A stretch of 64,000 bases of DNA from Sediminibacterium ginsengisoli (GTDB lineage: Bacteria > Bacteroidota > Bacteroidia > Chitinophagales > Chitinophagaceae): contig NZ_FUWH01000001.1 in the NCBI RefSeq assembly GCF_900167075.1, positions 434,001 through 498,000 on the forward strand, read 5' to 3'. The position numbers and the translations under genes are program-made. Under the pieces are notes generated by a model. It was not told where the DNA came from, did not search any database, and saw nothing but the letters and a program-made list of their open reading frames with translations. Numbering within the stretch: the first letter of the stretch is position 1; each line of letters begins with the position of its first letter. This document shows positions 35,047-42,963 of the stretch, piece after piece.

Positions 35047-35988
35047 TTAAGCCCACTGAACAGGATGCAGGCAGGCTTGTAATAATTTATCTTCAGGACT
35101 TCCGGTCTCAGGCTGATGATCGTAGATCCACTGCGCACGCGGCGGGAGGCTCATCAGGATGCTTTCTGTCCGTCCATTTGTTTTCAGCCCGAAAAGTGTG
35201 CCGCGGTCGTGCACGAGATTGAACTCTGCATAACGGCCGCGCCTGATCTCCTGCCATTGTATTTCGCGTTCGCCGTAAGGCATATCCTTTCGTTTTTCTA
35301 CAATCGGCAGATAAGATGAAAGAAAGTTGTTGCCGTTGGCGCGCTGAAAATCAAACAGTCTTTCCGCATCGGTATCATCCGCCGGTCGCAGGTGATCATA
35401 AAATACACCACCGATACCCCGCATTTCATTATTACGATGCGTATTAGTGAAATAAACATCGCAACGTTTTTTATAATCGGGGTACAGGTCTGTTCCAAAA
35501 TGATCCTGTGCATTTTTTATGGTCTGATGAAAATGTTTTGCATCTTCTTCAAACAGGTAATAAGGTGTGAGATCGCTGCCGCCACCGAACCAGCGGTCTT
35601 TCACATTGTCGTTTTCGTCGTATAATTCAAAATAACGCCAGTTGGCATGTGTGGTGGGTACATAAGGATTCAGCGGATGCAGTACGAGCGATAATCCGCA
35701 GGCGAACCATTTGCTGCCGTCGATCTGCAGCTGACTGCGCATTTTGTCGGTCACTTTGCCGTATACAACCGAAGTATTTACGCCGGCTTTTTCAAAAACA
35801 TTTCCCTTTTCCATTACACGTGTTCTGCCACCGCCGCCACGACCTTCTGCCCTTTCCCATTCGTCCTGTCTGAAGCGTGCTTTCCCGTCTGTGTTTTCAA
35901 GCGCAGCGCAGATGGTGTCCTGCAGGTCGTGGATATAATCGATCCACCTGCCGCGGAATTCCCTGGTTTCTGTTTTGTATACTGACAT
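35047..35988 (-). CDS. hemF: Oxygen-dependent coproporphyrinogen III oxidase
   Basis: HemF oxidatively decarboxylates coproporphyrinogen III using O2. The 313-residue protein has the family signature regions 'GGGGRTRVMEKGNVFEKAGV', 'PTTHANWRYFE', 'WFGGGSDLTPYY' and 'FNLVHDRGTLFGLKT'. The presence of this form next to the other heme genes indicates aerobic heme synthesis; no hemN appears in the window. Confidence 0.96.
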   Translation of the reverse strand: MSVYKTETREFRGRWIDYIHDLQDTICAALENTDGKARFRQDEWERAEGRGGGGRTRVMEKGNVFEKAGVNTSVVYGKVTDKMRSQLQIDGSKWFACGLSLVLHPLNPYVPTTHANWRYFELYDENDNVKDRWFGGGSDLTPYYLFEEDAKHFHQTIKNAQDHFGTDLYPDYKKRCDVYFTNTHRNNEMRGIGGVFYDHLRPADDTDAERLFDFQRANGNNFLSSYLPIVEKRKDMPYGEREIQWQEIRRGRYAEFNLVHDRGTLFGLKTNGRTESILMSLPPRAQWIYDHQPETGSPEDKLLQACLHPVQWA

Positions 35989-36002
35989 GTTCCCTGGTTT
36001 TA

Positions 36003-37034
36003 TTAACCCTTATAACGATATTCCTTCACGGTGTCTACAAATGCTTTTGCATGCGCTACCGGAACATTCGGTAAAATACCATGACCGAGATTCGCAATAT
36101 GCCTGCCCGGGCCAAACGCATCCAGCATTGCGGTTACTTCTTTTTTGATCACCGGGATCGGGCCTAACAGTTTTGCAGGATCGAAATTGCCCTGTAATGT
36201 TACATTGCTGCCGGCAAACTGCCTCGCGCGCTGTGGCTGTATACACCAGTCGATGCCAAGTCCGTGTGCGCCGGTTGCTGCCATTTCCTCAAGGCTATGC
36301 CATGCGCCTTTTGCAAAGAGGATGGTGGGGGCTTTGTCTTTCACTGCAGTTACGATCTGCCGCATGTACTGCAATGAAAGTATTTCAAAATCTGCCGGTC
36401 CGAGCAGGCCTCCCCAGCTGTCGAAGAGCTGTACTGTATCGGCACCTGCTTCGATCTGCGCGCTGAGATAAGCAATGGTGGTATCTGTGATCATCTGCAG
36501 CAGCTGGTGTGCAAGTTCGGGTTGTGTATAACAAAAAGCTTTTGCCTCATCGAAGGTTTTCGAACCTTTGCCCTGTACCATGTAGCAAAGGATTGTCCAT
36601 GGTGCTCCCGCAAACCCGATCAGCGGTACGCGGCCATTCAGTTCTTTTTTGATCAGCCTGATCGCATCCATCACGTAGCCCAGTGTTTCACTGATCTCCG
36701 GCACGCGGATGCGGTTCATGTCTGCTGCCGTTTTGACCGGATCGGGAAGGAGCGGACCTTTACTTTCTACCAGTTGTACCTCAAGCCCCATTGCCTGCGG
36801 AACCACCAGGATATCCGAGAACAGGATAGCTGCGTCCACACCCACAATATCTATCGGCTGCAGGGTGATCTCGCATGCCAGCTCAGGTGTCTGGCATCTT
36901 TCAAAAAAGCCGTATTTCTCCCTTAATACCATGTATTCGGGCAGGTATCTTCCGGCTTGCCGCATCATCCATACCGGTGGTCTTTCTGTTTGTTCTCCGC
37001 GAAGTGTTCTGAGTAAAAGATCGTTTTGTATCAT
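36003..37034 (-). CDS. hemE: Uroporphyrinogen decarboxylase
   Basis: HemE decarboxylates uroporphyrinogen III to coproporphyrinogen III. The 343-residue protein begins with '[17 protein letters not shown]' (active-site Arg and substrate loop) and has '[14 protein letters not shown]' with the catalytic Asp, 'GFAGAPWT' and '[11 protein letters not shown]'. It lies 13 bases after hemD and 14 before hemF, so all are in one operon. Confidence 0.96.
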   Translation of the reverse strand: MIQNDLLLRTLRGEQTERPPVWMMRQAGRYLPEYMVLREKYGFFERCQTPELACEITLQPIDIVGVDAAILFSDILVVPQAMGLEVQLVESKGPLLPDPVKTAADMNRIRVPEISETLGYVMDAIRLIKKELNGRVPLIGFAGAPWTILCYMVQGKGSKTFDEAKAFCYTQPELAHQLLQMITDTTIAYLSAQIEAGADTVQLFDSWGGLLGPADFEILSLQYMRQIVTAVKDKAPTILFAKGAWHSLEEMAATGAHGLGIDWCIQPQRARQFAGSNVTLQGNFDPAKLLGPIPVIKKEVTAMLDAFGPGRHIANLGHGILPNVPVAHAKAFVDTVKEYRYKG

Positions 37035-37047
37035 GTGAATTCTGTTA

Positions 37048-37746
37048 TTAAAAATAAGCGATGGCTTGTTCTATCAATTCTTTTTTCGATGGCGAAGCTG
37101 CTGTGATGATCGTATTGCTGCAGTATCTGCGTACGGCATTTGCAGTAGAACTTCCGATGGCAAAAACAATGGTTTGTGCCGGTAATGTATTCTGCCGGAA
37201 AAAGCTGTTCACTGCACTCGGACTAAAAAACAATATTGCATCGTAAATCTTGTCTACACGATGCTGCAATTCACGTGTCTGGTAAACGATGATTTCCTGA
37301 ACGTCGATCCCTGCCCCGCGTAATGCCAGCGGAAGTTCGTCGCGGCGCTGGTTGCCGCAGAAGAAGATCACTTCATCGGTTGCTTCTTCTTCTATGATCA
37401 GTTCGGCCAGGCCGGCAGCATCGTCTGCAGTGCCGCTGATCGATTGCTCGCCGAAATAAGCTTCTACCTGTTGCCTGGTGGCATGACCGATGCAATAGAT
37501 ATTCCAGTCCGGTATCTGGCCGTTGAGCAGGTAGGTAACAGCATCCACGCCATTCATACTGGTAAAAGCGATGGTAGCGTATTGCAGCGCTGTTTGTTCA
37601 ATCTCCTGCTGTACGTCGATGGTGTCGATCAGCTCCGTTTCAATAAAAGGGAGCGCATCGAGCTGCACGCCTTTGCTGTTTGCCAGTGCCTGCAATGAAG
37701 CCGTTACCGGTCTTGTAGATAATATGTGTTTATCAGCTGTTCTCAT
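37048..37746 (-). CDS. hemD: Uroporphyrinogen-III synthase
   Basis: HemD closes the linear tetrapyrrole with inversion of ring D. The protein is poorly conserved, as usual for HemD, but its 232 residues, two-domain layout ('[14 protein letters not shown]', '[16 protein letters not shown]', '[14 protein letters not shown]', '[13 protein letters not shown]') and place between hemC and hemE identify it. I chose ATG at 37746, which overlaps the hemC end by 14 bases; a longer frame upstream would run far into hemC. Confidence 0.9.
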   Translation of the reverse strand: MRTADKHILSTRPVTASLQALANSKGVQLDALPFIETELIDTIDVQQEIEQTALQYATIAFTSMNGVDAVTYLLNGQIPDWNIYCIGHATRQQVEAYFGEQSISGTADDAAGLAELIIEEEATDEVIFFCGNQRRDELPLALRGAGIDVQEIIVYQTRELQHRVDKIYDAILFFSPSAVNSFFRQNTLPAQTIVFAIGSSTANAVRRYCSNTIITAASPSKKELIEQAIAYF

Positions 37747-38659
37747 TCCTGATTGCCGCCACGATCCTGTCTGCTCCGCGGTCGATAAGTTCCTGTGCCG
37801 CTTTTTCGCCCAGGCCTTTGCTCTCACTTACAGGGATATGGTATTCGGCTTCTAATTTTTCTGTGCCATCCGGCGAAAGTATGTTACACCTGAAATGTAA
37901 CATGTGATTGCTGATCTCTGCCAGCGCACTGATCGGTGTTGTACAGCCTCCGAACAGTTTGCGCAGAAATGCTTTTTCAATGGCGGTACAATGTGCGGTT
38001 TCTGCGTCGTTCAGTAAAGAGCAGGCCTGCTGTATCGCGGTATCTTCCTTGCGGCATACGATCATGATCGCACCCTGGGAAGGAGCTGGCAGCATCCAGT
38101 CTAGTTCAATGGCATTTTCCGGGCGCAGGTTAATACGCTCCAGTCCTGCCGCTGCAAAAATGGCGCCGTCCCAGTTGCTTTCAGCTACTTTCTTCAGACG
38201 CGTATTTACATTGCCGCGCAGGTTTTCAATGCGGTGATGCGGATATCTGTTCAGCCATTGCGCCCTCCGCCTCGTGCTGCTGGTTGCAATGAGGAGATCT
38301 CCTGAAGCAATTGCTTCAATATCCGTGATCTCGTTCCGCGGAACGAGAATGTCTTTATAGGAAGCCCGCGGCAATACTGCTGCGGCTATGATACCGGCGG
38401 CAGGTTGCGTGGGAACATCTTTCATGGAGTGAACCGCAATATCGATGCGGTTGTTTAACAGTGCGGCATCCAGTGTTTTGGTGAAAATACCCTGCACGCC
38501 GATTTCATAGAGTGGCGTTACGAGATCGATATCGCCTTCGCTCTTCATATACACCAGTTCGCTTTCAATGCCATGACTGCGTAACTGTTCCTGTACCAAT
38601 GTGGCCTGCCAGACAGCCAGTTGACTGTCGCGGGTGCCGATCCTTATTACTGTGTTCAT
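37733..38659 (-). CDS. hemC: Hydroxymethylbilane synthase
   Basis: HemC links four porphobilinogens into hydroxymethylbilane. The 308-residue protein starts 'VIRIGTRDSQLAVWQA' and has catalytic Asp in 'IAVHSMKDVPTQ', 'TSSTRRRAQW', 'NVNTRLKK' and the dipyrromethane-cofactor Cys in 'LFGGCTTPISALAE'. It starts 2 bases after the hemA stop and overlaps hemD, which indicates translational coupling. Confidence 0.96.
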   Translation of the reverse strand: MNTVIRIGTRDSQLAVWQATLVQEQLRSHGIESELVYMKSEGDIDLVTPLYEIGVQGIFTKTLDAALLNNRIDIAVHSMKDVPTQPAAGIIAAAVLPRASYKDILVPRNEITDIEAIASGDLLIATSSTRRRAQWLNRYPHHRIENLRGNVNTRLKKVAESNWDGAIFAAAGLERINLRPENAIELDWMLPAPSQGAIMIVCRKEDTAIQQACSLLNDAETAHCTAIEKAFLRKLFGGCTTPISALAEISNHMLHFRCNILSPDGTEKLEAEYHIPVSESKGLGEKAAQELIDRGADRIVAAIRNENS

Positions 38660-38661
38660 GT

Positions 38662-39882
38662 TTAATTGATGCCGATGGTCATGAAATCGTTAATCGCCTC
38701 AATATAGTGACATCCCGGCTGATTGCGGTCGCGCATTTTCAAAGCCACATTGTTCACCACTTTCTGGATGGCGGCTTTGTCGACGGTATCCATTGTATTC
38801 GATGACTGGTAAGAGGAAAGGTAAAGGCCGCAGGACTGCATGTCGTGCAGTTTCTGCTTAACGGCTTTCAGCACAGGCGCGTGTTTGCGGAGGCTATGCC
38901 ATTCCAGGAATTCGCCCAGGTATGCTGCGATAACCACCAGCGCTTTGGGAACTTCCGCCTTGCGCATATTCAGGGTGTCGTCGTTGATCCGGGACAGATC
39001 GTCTACATTGGCCAGTGTGATATGAGGCAATGCTGCGGCTGCCGGATCAATATTATTGGGGATGGACAGGTCTACCAGTACTTTCGGACTGCTTAGCAGG
39101 AGCTGTTCGCACATGATAACGGGTGTGCTGGCATTGGTGGCAACGATGATGATATCGGCTGCCTGCACCTGGTCGTTCAGCTGGCTGTAAGGTGCGGTCT
39201 GAAGACCGAGTTCTTCTGCCAGTTCAGTTGCTTTTTCTTCTGTTCTGTTGATGAGGGTGATCTGTTTTGTATGCAGATAGTCCACCAGGTTGCGGCAGGT
39301 ATTGCGGCCGATCTTGCCTGTGCCCAGAACGAGGATGTTTTTACCGGTCTGACCGGCAAGTTTTTCCCTGATGAACTGGATGGCGGCAAAAGCTACAGAG
39401 ATGGTACCGCCGCTCAGGCCGGTTTCGTTCTTGATTACTTTGGAAGCCTGCAGCACGGTATTGAAAAGGCGTTCGGTAAAAGCGCCGATCATATCCTGCT
39501 CCTTGGCAGTTCTGACGGCAAGTTTCATCTGGCCAACGATCTCATAGTCGCCGAGGATCTGGGAATCGAGGCCTGCTGCCACGGAAAATATATGGTGGAT
39601 CGCATTACGACCTTCCTTGATATAACAAAGACTGTTGAAAGTAGCCTGACTGCCGGCTGTTTCGCTGCAAAGCAGGTTGGTTAAATGGTCGGCAGAAGGT
39701 GCAATGCCGTAGATTTCGGTCCGGTTGCAGGTACTGAGTACAAATACTTCCTGCAGACCATACTGGCGGGCTTTTTGTAAAATGGAAAGATATTGTTCCG
39801 GCCCGATGGCAAATTGCCCTCTGACGGCTGCATCTGTTTTTTTATAGTTGATTCCTGCTACAAAAAATTGGTCAATTTCCAT
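38662..39882 (-). CDS. hemA: Glutamyl-tRNA reductase
   Basis: HemA reduces glutamyl-tRNA to glutamate-1-semialdehyde, the first committed step of the C5 heme route. The 406-residue protein has catalytic Cys in 'VLSTCNRTEIYG', 'SVAAGLDSQILGDYEIVGQ', and a Rossmann 'VLGTGKIGRNTCRNL'. I chose ATG at 39882 because the domain begins there ('MEIDQFFVAGINYKK') and a promoter-like TACATTTG lies 30 bases upstream. It heads the hemACDEFBL operon. Confidence 0.94.
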   Translation of the reverse strand: MEIDQFFVAGINYKKTDAAVRGQFAIGPEQYLSILQKARQYGLQEVFVLSTCNRTEIYGIAPSADHLTNLLCSETAGSQATFNSLCYIKEGRNAIHHIFSVAAGLDSQILGDYEIVGQMKLAVRTAKEQDMIGAFTERLFNTVLQASKVIKNETGLSGGTISVAFAAIQFIREKLAGQTGKNILVLGTGKIGRNTCRNLVDYLHTKQITLINRTEEKATELAEELGLQTAPYSQLNDQVQAADIIIVATNASTPVIMCEQLLLSSPKVLVDLSIPNNIDPAAAALPHITLANVDDLSRINDDTLNMRKAEVPKALVVIAAYLGEFLEWHSLRKHAPVLKAVKQKLHDMQSCGLYLSSYQSSNTMDTVDKAAIQKVVNNVALKMRDRNQPGCHYIEAINDFMTIGIN

Positions 39883-39911
39883 GCTGTTCTCTTTCGCTTC
39901 TAATGACAGTG

Positions 39912-39919
39912 CAAATGTA
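39912..39919 (-). promoter_or_regulatory. Putative -7 element TACATTTG for the hemA operon
   Basis: On the minus strand the octamer TACATTTG matches TAnnTTTG perfectly and lies 29 bases before the chosen hemA ATG. It faces away from the hemH promoter about 160 bases off. No clear -33 TTG is seen. Confidence 0.5.
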
Positions 39920-40079
39920 CCTTTTAAGCCCCGGCGAAGACACATTTGTTCCGTCATTACATTGTCATTTCTGGGTAAAAATCTGCGTTGTCATTGCATT
40001 GTAAGGCATAATGGCCGGTCAGATATTTACTATGTTTAATATTTGGTGGCGAACCTTTTCAGTAGTAAAAATGTTATTC

Positions 40080-40087
40080 TACCTTTG
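40080..40087 (+). promoter_or_regulatory. Putative -7 element TACCTTTG for hemH
   Basis: A perfect TAnnTTTG octamer ends 17 bases before the hemH ATG. The expected -33 position reads TTC (40058-40060), one base off TTG. Confidence 0.55.
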
Positions 40088-40104
40088 AACGCTGAAATTG
40101 AATT

Positions 40105-41181
40105 ATGCCAGAAACTGCCCGCAAAGCCCTAATACTGATGAATCTCGGCTCGCCAGATTCTACTGAGGTTAAAGATGTAAGAAGATACCTGAATGAATTC
40201 CTGATGGATGAACGCGTGATCGACATCGCCTGGCTGTTGCGGGTTTTGCTGGTTAGAGGACTGATTGTGCCTTCCCGTGCTCCGAAATCCGCAGAAGCTT
40301 ATCGTACCATCTGGACCGGCGAAGGTTCCCCGCTGGTGGTGTTCACACGTCAGCTCCGGGATGCATTACAGCAGATCGTGAGTGAGCCTGTTGCTATTGC
40401 CATGCGTTACGGCAATCCAACGCCGGCTTTTGCCTATGATCAGCTGTTGAAAGATCATCCCGACCTGGAAGAAGTGATCGTTCTGCCTTTGTACCCGCAT
40501 TATGCCATGAGCAGCTATGAAACCGCCGTGGTACATGCAAAAAAACAGTACGAAACGGGTAAATATCCGTTTAAACTCAGTTTTATCAAGCCTTTTTACA
40601 ACGAAGCGGATTATATCGATGCATTGGCTGAAAATATCCGCCCCTGGCTCAACCGGCCGCACGACCATATCCTGTTCAGTTACCACGGGATACCCGGACG
40701 TCATCTTAAAAAATCAGATCCCACCGGCTGCCATTGCCTGCAAACTGCAGACTGCTGCAACGTAGCTTCTCCGGCTCACAATACCTGTTATCGTCACCAG
40801 GTGATCGTTACCACAAAGCTCGTAACGGAAAAACTCGGCATTCCTGCAGATAAATACAGCATATCATTTCAGTCGCGGCTCGGTAAGGGCTGGCTGGAAC
40901 CGTTCACAGACGTCAGGCTGGAACAGATGCCTGCAGAAGGGATCCGTAACCTGCTGATCCTTTGCCCTGCATTTGTGAGCGATTGTCTTGAAACACTGGA
41001 AGAGATCGAAGAGCGTGGTAAGGAAAGTTTCATGCATGCAGGCGGCGAATCCTACACAATGATCCCCTGTCTGAATACGCATCCCAAATGGGTAGAGACC
41101 ATTGCGGGCTGGCTGGAAGCGTACAAGCAGGGCAGTAATGAAATGATATTCAAGGGCACGGCCCATCACAGCACTTTATAA
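40105..41181 (+). CDS. hemH: Ferrochelatase
   Basis: HemH inserts Fe2+ into protoporphyrin IX, the last heme step. The 358-residue protein has 'LMNLGSPDSTEVKDVRRYLNEFL' features at the N-terminus, catalytic His in 'LFSYHGIPGRH', and the conserved 'SFQSRLGKGWLEPFTD' and 'CPAFVSDCLETLEEI' with the acidic site. A Cys-rich insertion follows the catalytic His ('GCHCLQTADCCN'), as in many bacterial ferrochelatases. It is divergent from hemA and 14 bases before hemJ. Confidence 0.95.
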   Translation: MPETARKALILMNLGSPDSTEVKDVRRYLNEFLMDERVIDIAWLLRVLLVRGLIVPSRAPKSAEAYRTIWTGEGSPLVVFTRQLRDALQQIVSEPVAIAMRYGNPTPAFAYDQLLKDHPDLEEVIVLPLYPHYAMSSYETAVVHAKKQYETGKYPFKLSFIKPFYNEADYIDALAENIRPWLNRPHDHILFSYHGIPGRHLKKSDPTGCHCLQTADCCNVASPAHNTCYRHQVIVTTKLVTEKLGIPADKYSISFQSRLGKGWLEPFTDVRLEQMPAEGIRNLLILCPAFVSDCLETLEEIEERGKESFMHAGGESYTMIPCLNTHPKWVETIAGWLEAYKQGSNEMIFKGTAHHSTL

Positions 41182-41195
41182 AGCGATCCCGGATC

Positions 41196-41744
41196 ATGTA
41201 CCTGTACCTGAAAGCGCTACATATCATTTTTGTCGTTACCTGGTTTGCGGGGATGTTCTATATGCCGCGCCTGTTCATTTATGCAACGGAAGCCGGCGAA
41301 AAAAGCGCGGATGAGCAGCGGATATTACGTACACAGTTCGCGATCATGATGAAACGTTTGTGGTTTGGCATTACCTGGCCATCGGCTATACTAACAGCTG
41401 TATTCGGACCTGTAGTTTTATTCACGGGTAAATGGGATCGCATCCTGCTCCAGGCGGAAGGCCGCTGGCTGCTGGTTAAACTGCTGTTTGTGGTATTGCT
41501 TTACATCTATCACTTTTCAATTCACCGTATTTACAAACAACAGGCCGCGGGTGTTTACAGGTATACCTCTCAACAGTTGAGGATATGGAATGAAGTGGCT
41601 ACCATTTTTCTCATCGCTATCGTTATGCTGGCAGTGGTTAAACAAAGTGTAAGCTTTTTATGGGGACTAGCCGGTCTGGTATTGTTCATCATCCTGCTCA
41701 TGTCTGCCATCCGCATATACAAACTGCTCCGTAACCGCTCCTGA
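41196..41744 (+). CDS. hemJ: Protoporphyrinogen IX oxidase, HemJ type
   Basis: HemJ is a membrane enzyme that oxidises protoporphyrinogen IX, filling the step between HemF and HemH. The 182-residue protein has four or five helices and the UPF0093/HemJ pattern: 'LKALHIIFVVTWFAGMFYMPRLF' features near residues 5-27 with the conserved His9, and the conserved Lys in 'RWLLVKLLFVVLL'. No hemG or hemY is present, so HemJ probably does the job. Its last codons and downstream bases are duplicated at 42295. Confidence 0.92.
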   Translation: MYLYLKALHIIFVVTWFAGMFYMPRLFIYATEAGEKSADEQRILRTQFAIMMKRLWFGITWPSAILTAVFGPVVLFTGKWDRILLQAEGRWLLVKLLFVVLLYIYHFSIHRIYKQQAAGVYRYTSQQLRIWNEVATIFLIAIVMLAVVKQSVSFLWGLAGLVLFIILLMSAIRIYKLLRNRS

Positions 41745-41817
41745 GCATTTCCCTTTGCGTAAAACAGATTTCCGCGTTGTTAACCGGCTGCTGGTACGAT
41801 GCCCACAGCTGTTTGGA
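41722..41817 (+). repeat. Direct repeat, copy 1 (hemJ 3' end and downstream)
   Basis: This stretch covers the last hemJ codons and about 73 bases after the stop. It recurs at 42295-42393, starting 573 bases on, with small indels; shared blocks include 'cgctcctgagcatttccct' and 'taaaacagatttccgcgttg'. Confidence 0.88.
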
Positions 41818-42251
41818 AGAATTCAATAAATCTACCAGTCTTACCGGGACAACTTTGGGGGTTCAGGCGGAAGCAGTAAAATCGCTGGGATCAACTGACA
41901 ACCTAAAGACCATACCAGTCTTTGCAGAGGCGCCTCTTTGGGTTCGGTACCCAGCGCAAGCGTAGGTAATCGAAATGATGCGAAGCTCATTTCGATAGGG
42001 GCCAAAGAAGCGCTGGCGCAAAGAAGAGGCCCAGCGGCCTGAGCGACAAATGCCGGTACCCGCCTGAAAGTTGGGATTGATAAGCATCTTTAAAAATAGC
42101 AAGTACGTGCTGCGCTGAGTCCCCTGCGGGAGACATCAGCGGAGACGAGGCCGCAGGCAATGAATTTGAAGAAGCATAGAGAATCGGACTGTTTTCCGAA
42201 CAGCAGTGCGTGGTACGATGTACAGCTTTGTACCAAACAAAACAGACCACC
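41818..42251. other. Non-coding insert between hemJ and the DUF6686 gene
   Basis: Within the 665-base gap 41745-42409 this part splits the first copy of the duplicated junction. It contains a 10-bp perfect hairpin (ATCGAAATGA at 41969-41978, TCATTTCGAT at 41987-41996), copy B of the dispersed element, and, from about 42210, sequence matching the start region of the DUF6686 gene. Small open frames here have no start context or family similarity. Confidence 0.7.
42000..42142 (+). repeat. Dispersed intergenic repeat element, copy B
   Basis: Blocks 42000-42048 and 42089-42142 match the copy at 22928-23067 (46 of 49 and 50 of 54 bases by my count) in inverted orientation. The 40 bases between them are unrelated. 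As in copy A, it lies downstream of a gene, in the same relative orientation to that gene, and a copy of the gene's 3' end lies beyond it. Confidence 0.9.
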
Positions 42252-42317
42252 ATGTGCCGTTATTATACCTTTTTTCACAACGATAACCAGGGCGAACTGC
42301 TCCGTAACCGCTCCTGA
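42252..42317 (+). pseudogene. Chimeric 21-codon frame: DUF6686 gene start fused to hemJ end
   Basis: The frame reads 'MCRYYTFFHNDNQG' followed by 'ELLRNRS' and a TGA. The first part resembles the first residues of the DUF6686 protein (MCRYHTCFHND) and the last seven codons match the hemJ C-terminus. It marks the join of a tandem duplication. A function is unlikely. Confidence 0.8.
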
Positions 42318-42393
42318 GCATTTCCCTTTTGCGTAAAACAGATTTCCGCGTTGCGCTAACCGGCTGTTGGTACGATGCCCAACTTTGCCTGGA
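42295..42393 (+). repeat. Direct repeat, copy 2 (hemJ 3' end and downstream)
   Basis: This is the second copy of 41722-41817. It runs without interruption into the real DUF6686 gene start, so it looks like the intact ancestral junction. A further match links 42210-42290 with 42367-42445. Confidence 0.88.
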
Positions 42394-42409
42394 ACAAAAT
42401 CAGACCACC

Positions 42410-42763
42410 ATGTGCCGTTACCATACCTGCTTTCACAATGATGCATATGGCGTTGTTGTTGTATGCCTGTGCTGCCAGACGGTGCAGGTAAGCTTCGGTA
42501 TGTTGCTGCTGACTTTCAGCGAGCGTGATTTCCAGAACTTCAGGTCTTATGTGCAGATGAAAGCGGGACATTATCATCCTGCTGAAAATAAATGTGAGAA
42601 AAACATTATCATCAGCACACCCTGTGATGGACTGAACCTGCTGTTCTCCTATAATGAACTGCTGGATCTGAATTATATGCTCGACGAGTCCGATACCGAA
42701 ATCAAAACTTTCCGGATGCTGCAACTTTTCAAAACAGATGGTGCAGGAAAGGAAAAAGAATAA
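42410..42763 (+). CDS. Small DUF6686-like protein of unknown function
   Basis: The 117-residue protein begins 'MCRYHTCFHNDAYG' and has 'CLCCQTVQVSFGMLLLTFS' with a Cys pair, then 'FRSYVQMKAGH' and 'LLFSYNELLDLNYMLDESDTE' features. It resembles a small Bacteroidota family I know as DUF6686; its role is unknown. I chose ATG at 42410 because the family-like sequence starts there and the bases upstream are the duplicated non-coding junction. A terminator follows. Confidence 0.7.
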   Translation: MCRYHTCFHNDAYGVVVVCLCCQTVQVSFGMLLLTFSERDFQNFRSYVQMKAGHYHPAENKCEKNIIISTPCDGLNLLFSYNELLDLNYMLDESDTEIKTFRMLQLFKTDGAGKEKE

Positions 42764-42819
42764 AACACTGATATTTTTATTTGTTGTTCTGGCTGATACG
42801 TTAAACAGATATGTCACAG

Positions 42820-42847
42820 GCCGCTGTAGTCTTACAGCGGCATTTTT
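42820..42847 (+). terminator. Rho-independent terminator after the DUF6686-like gene
   Basis: GCCGCTGTA (42820-42828) and TACAGCGGC (42833-42841) form a 9-bp stem with a GTCT loop, followed by ATTTTTC. Confidence 0.85.
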
Positions 42848-42963
42848 CTTAAAATGATATAACCTGTTCTGCCCGATAATTCCGTTTTGTGTAAATATGA
42901 TTTCCCGATTCGGCATACACATCGATCCTGTCCTGCACAATTTTGCAACACTAAAAAACAGCT

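Noticed and set aside
41777..41965. Open frame of 62 codons in the hemJ-DUF6686 gap
   Set aside because: It begins in duplicated non-coding sequence, has no ribosome-binding site and no family resemblance.
42764..42963. Gap examined for a tRNA or small RNA
   Set aside because: Only a terminator and a weak promoter-like site are visible; no cloverleaf arms or CCA-type end.
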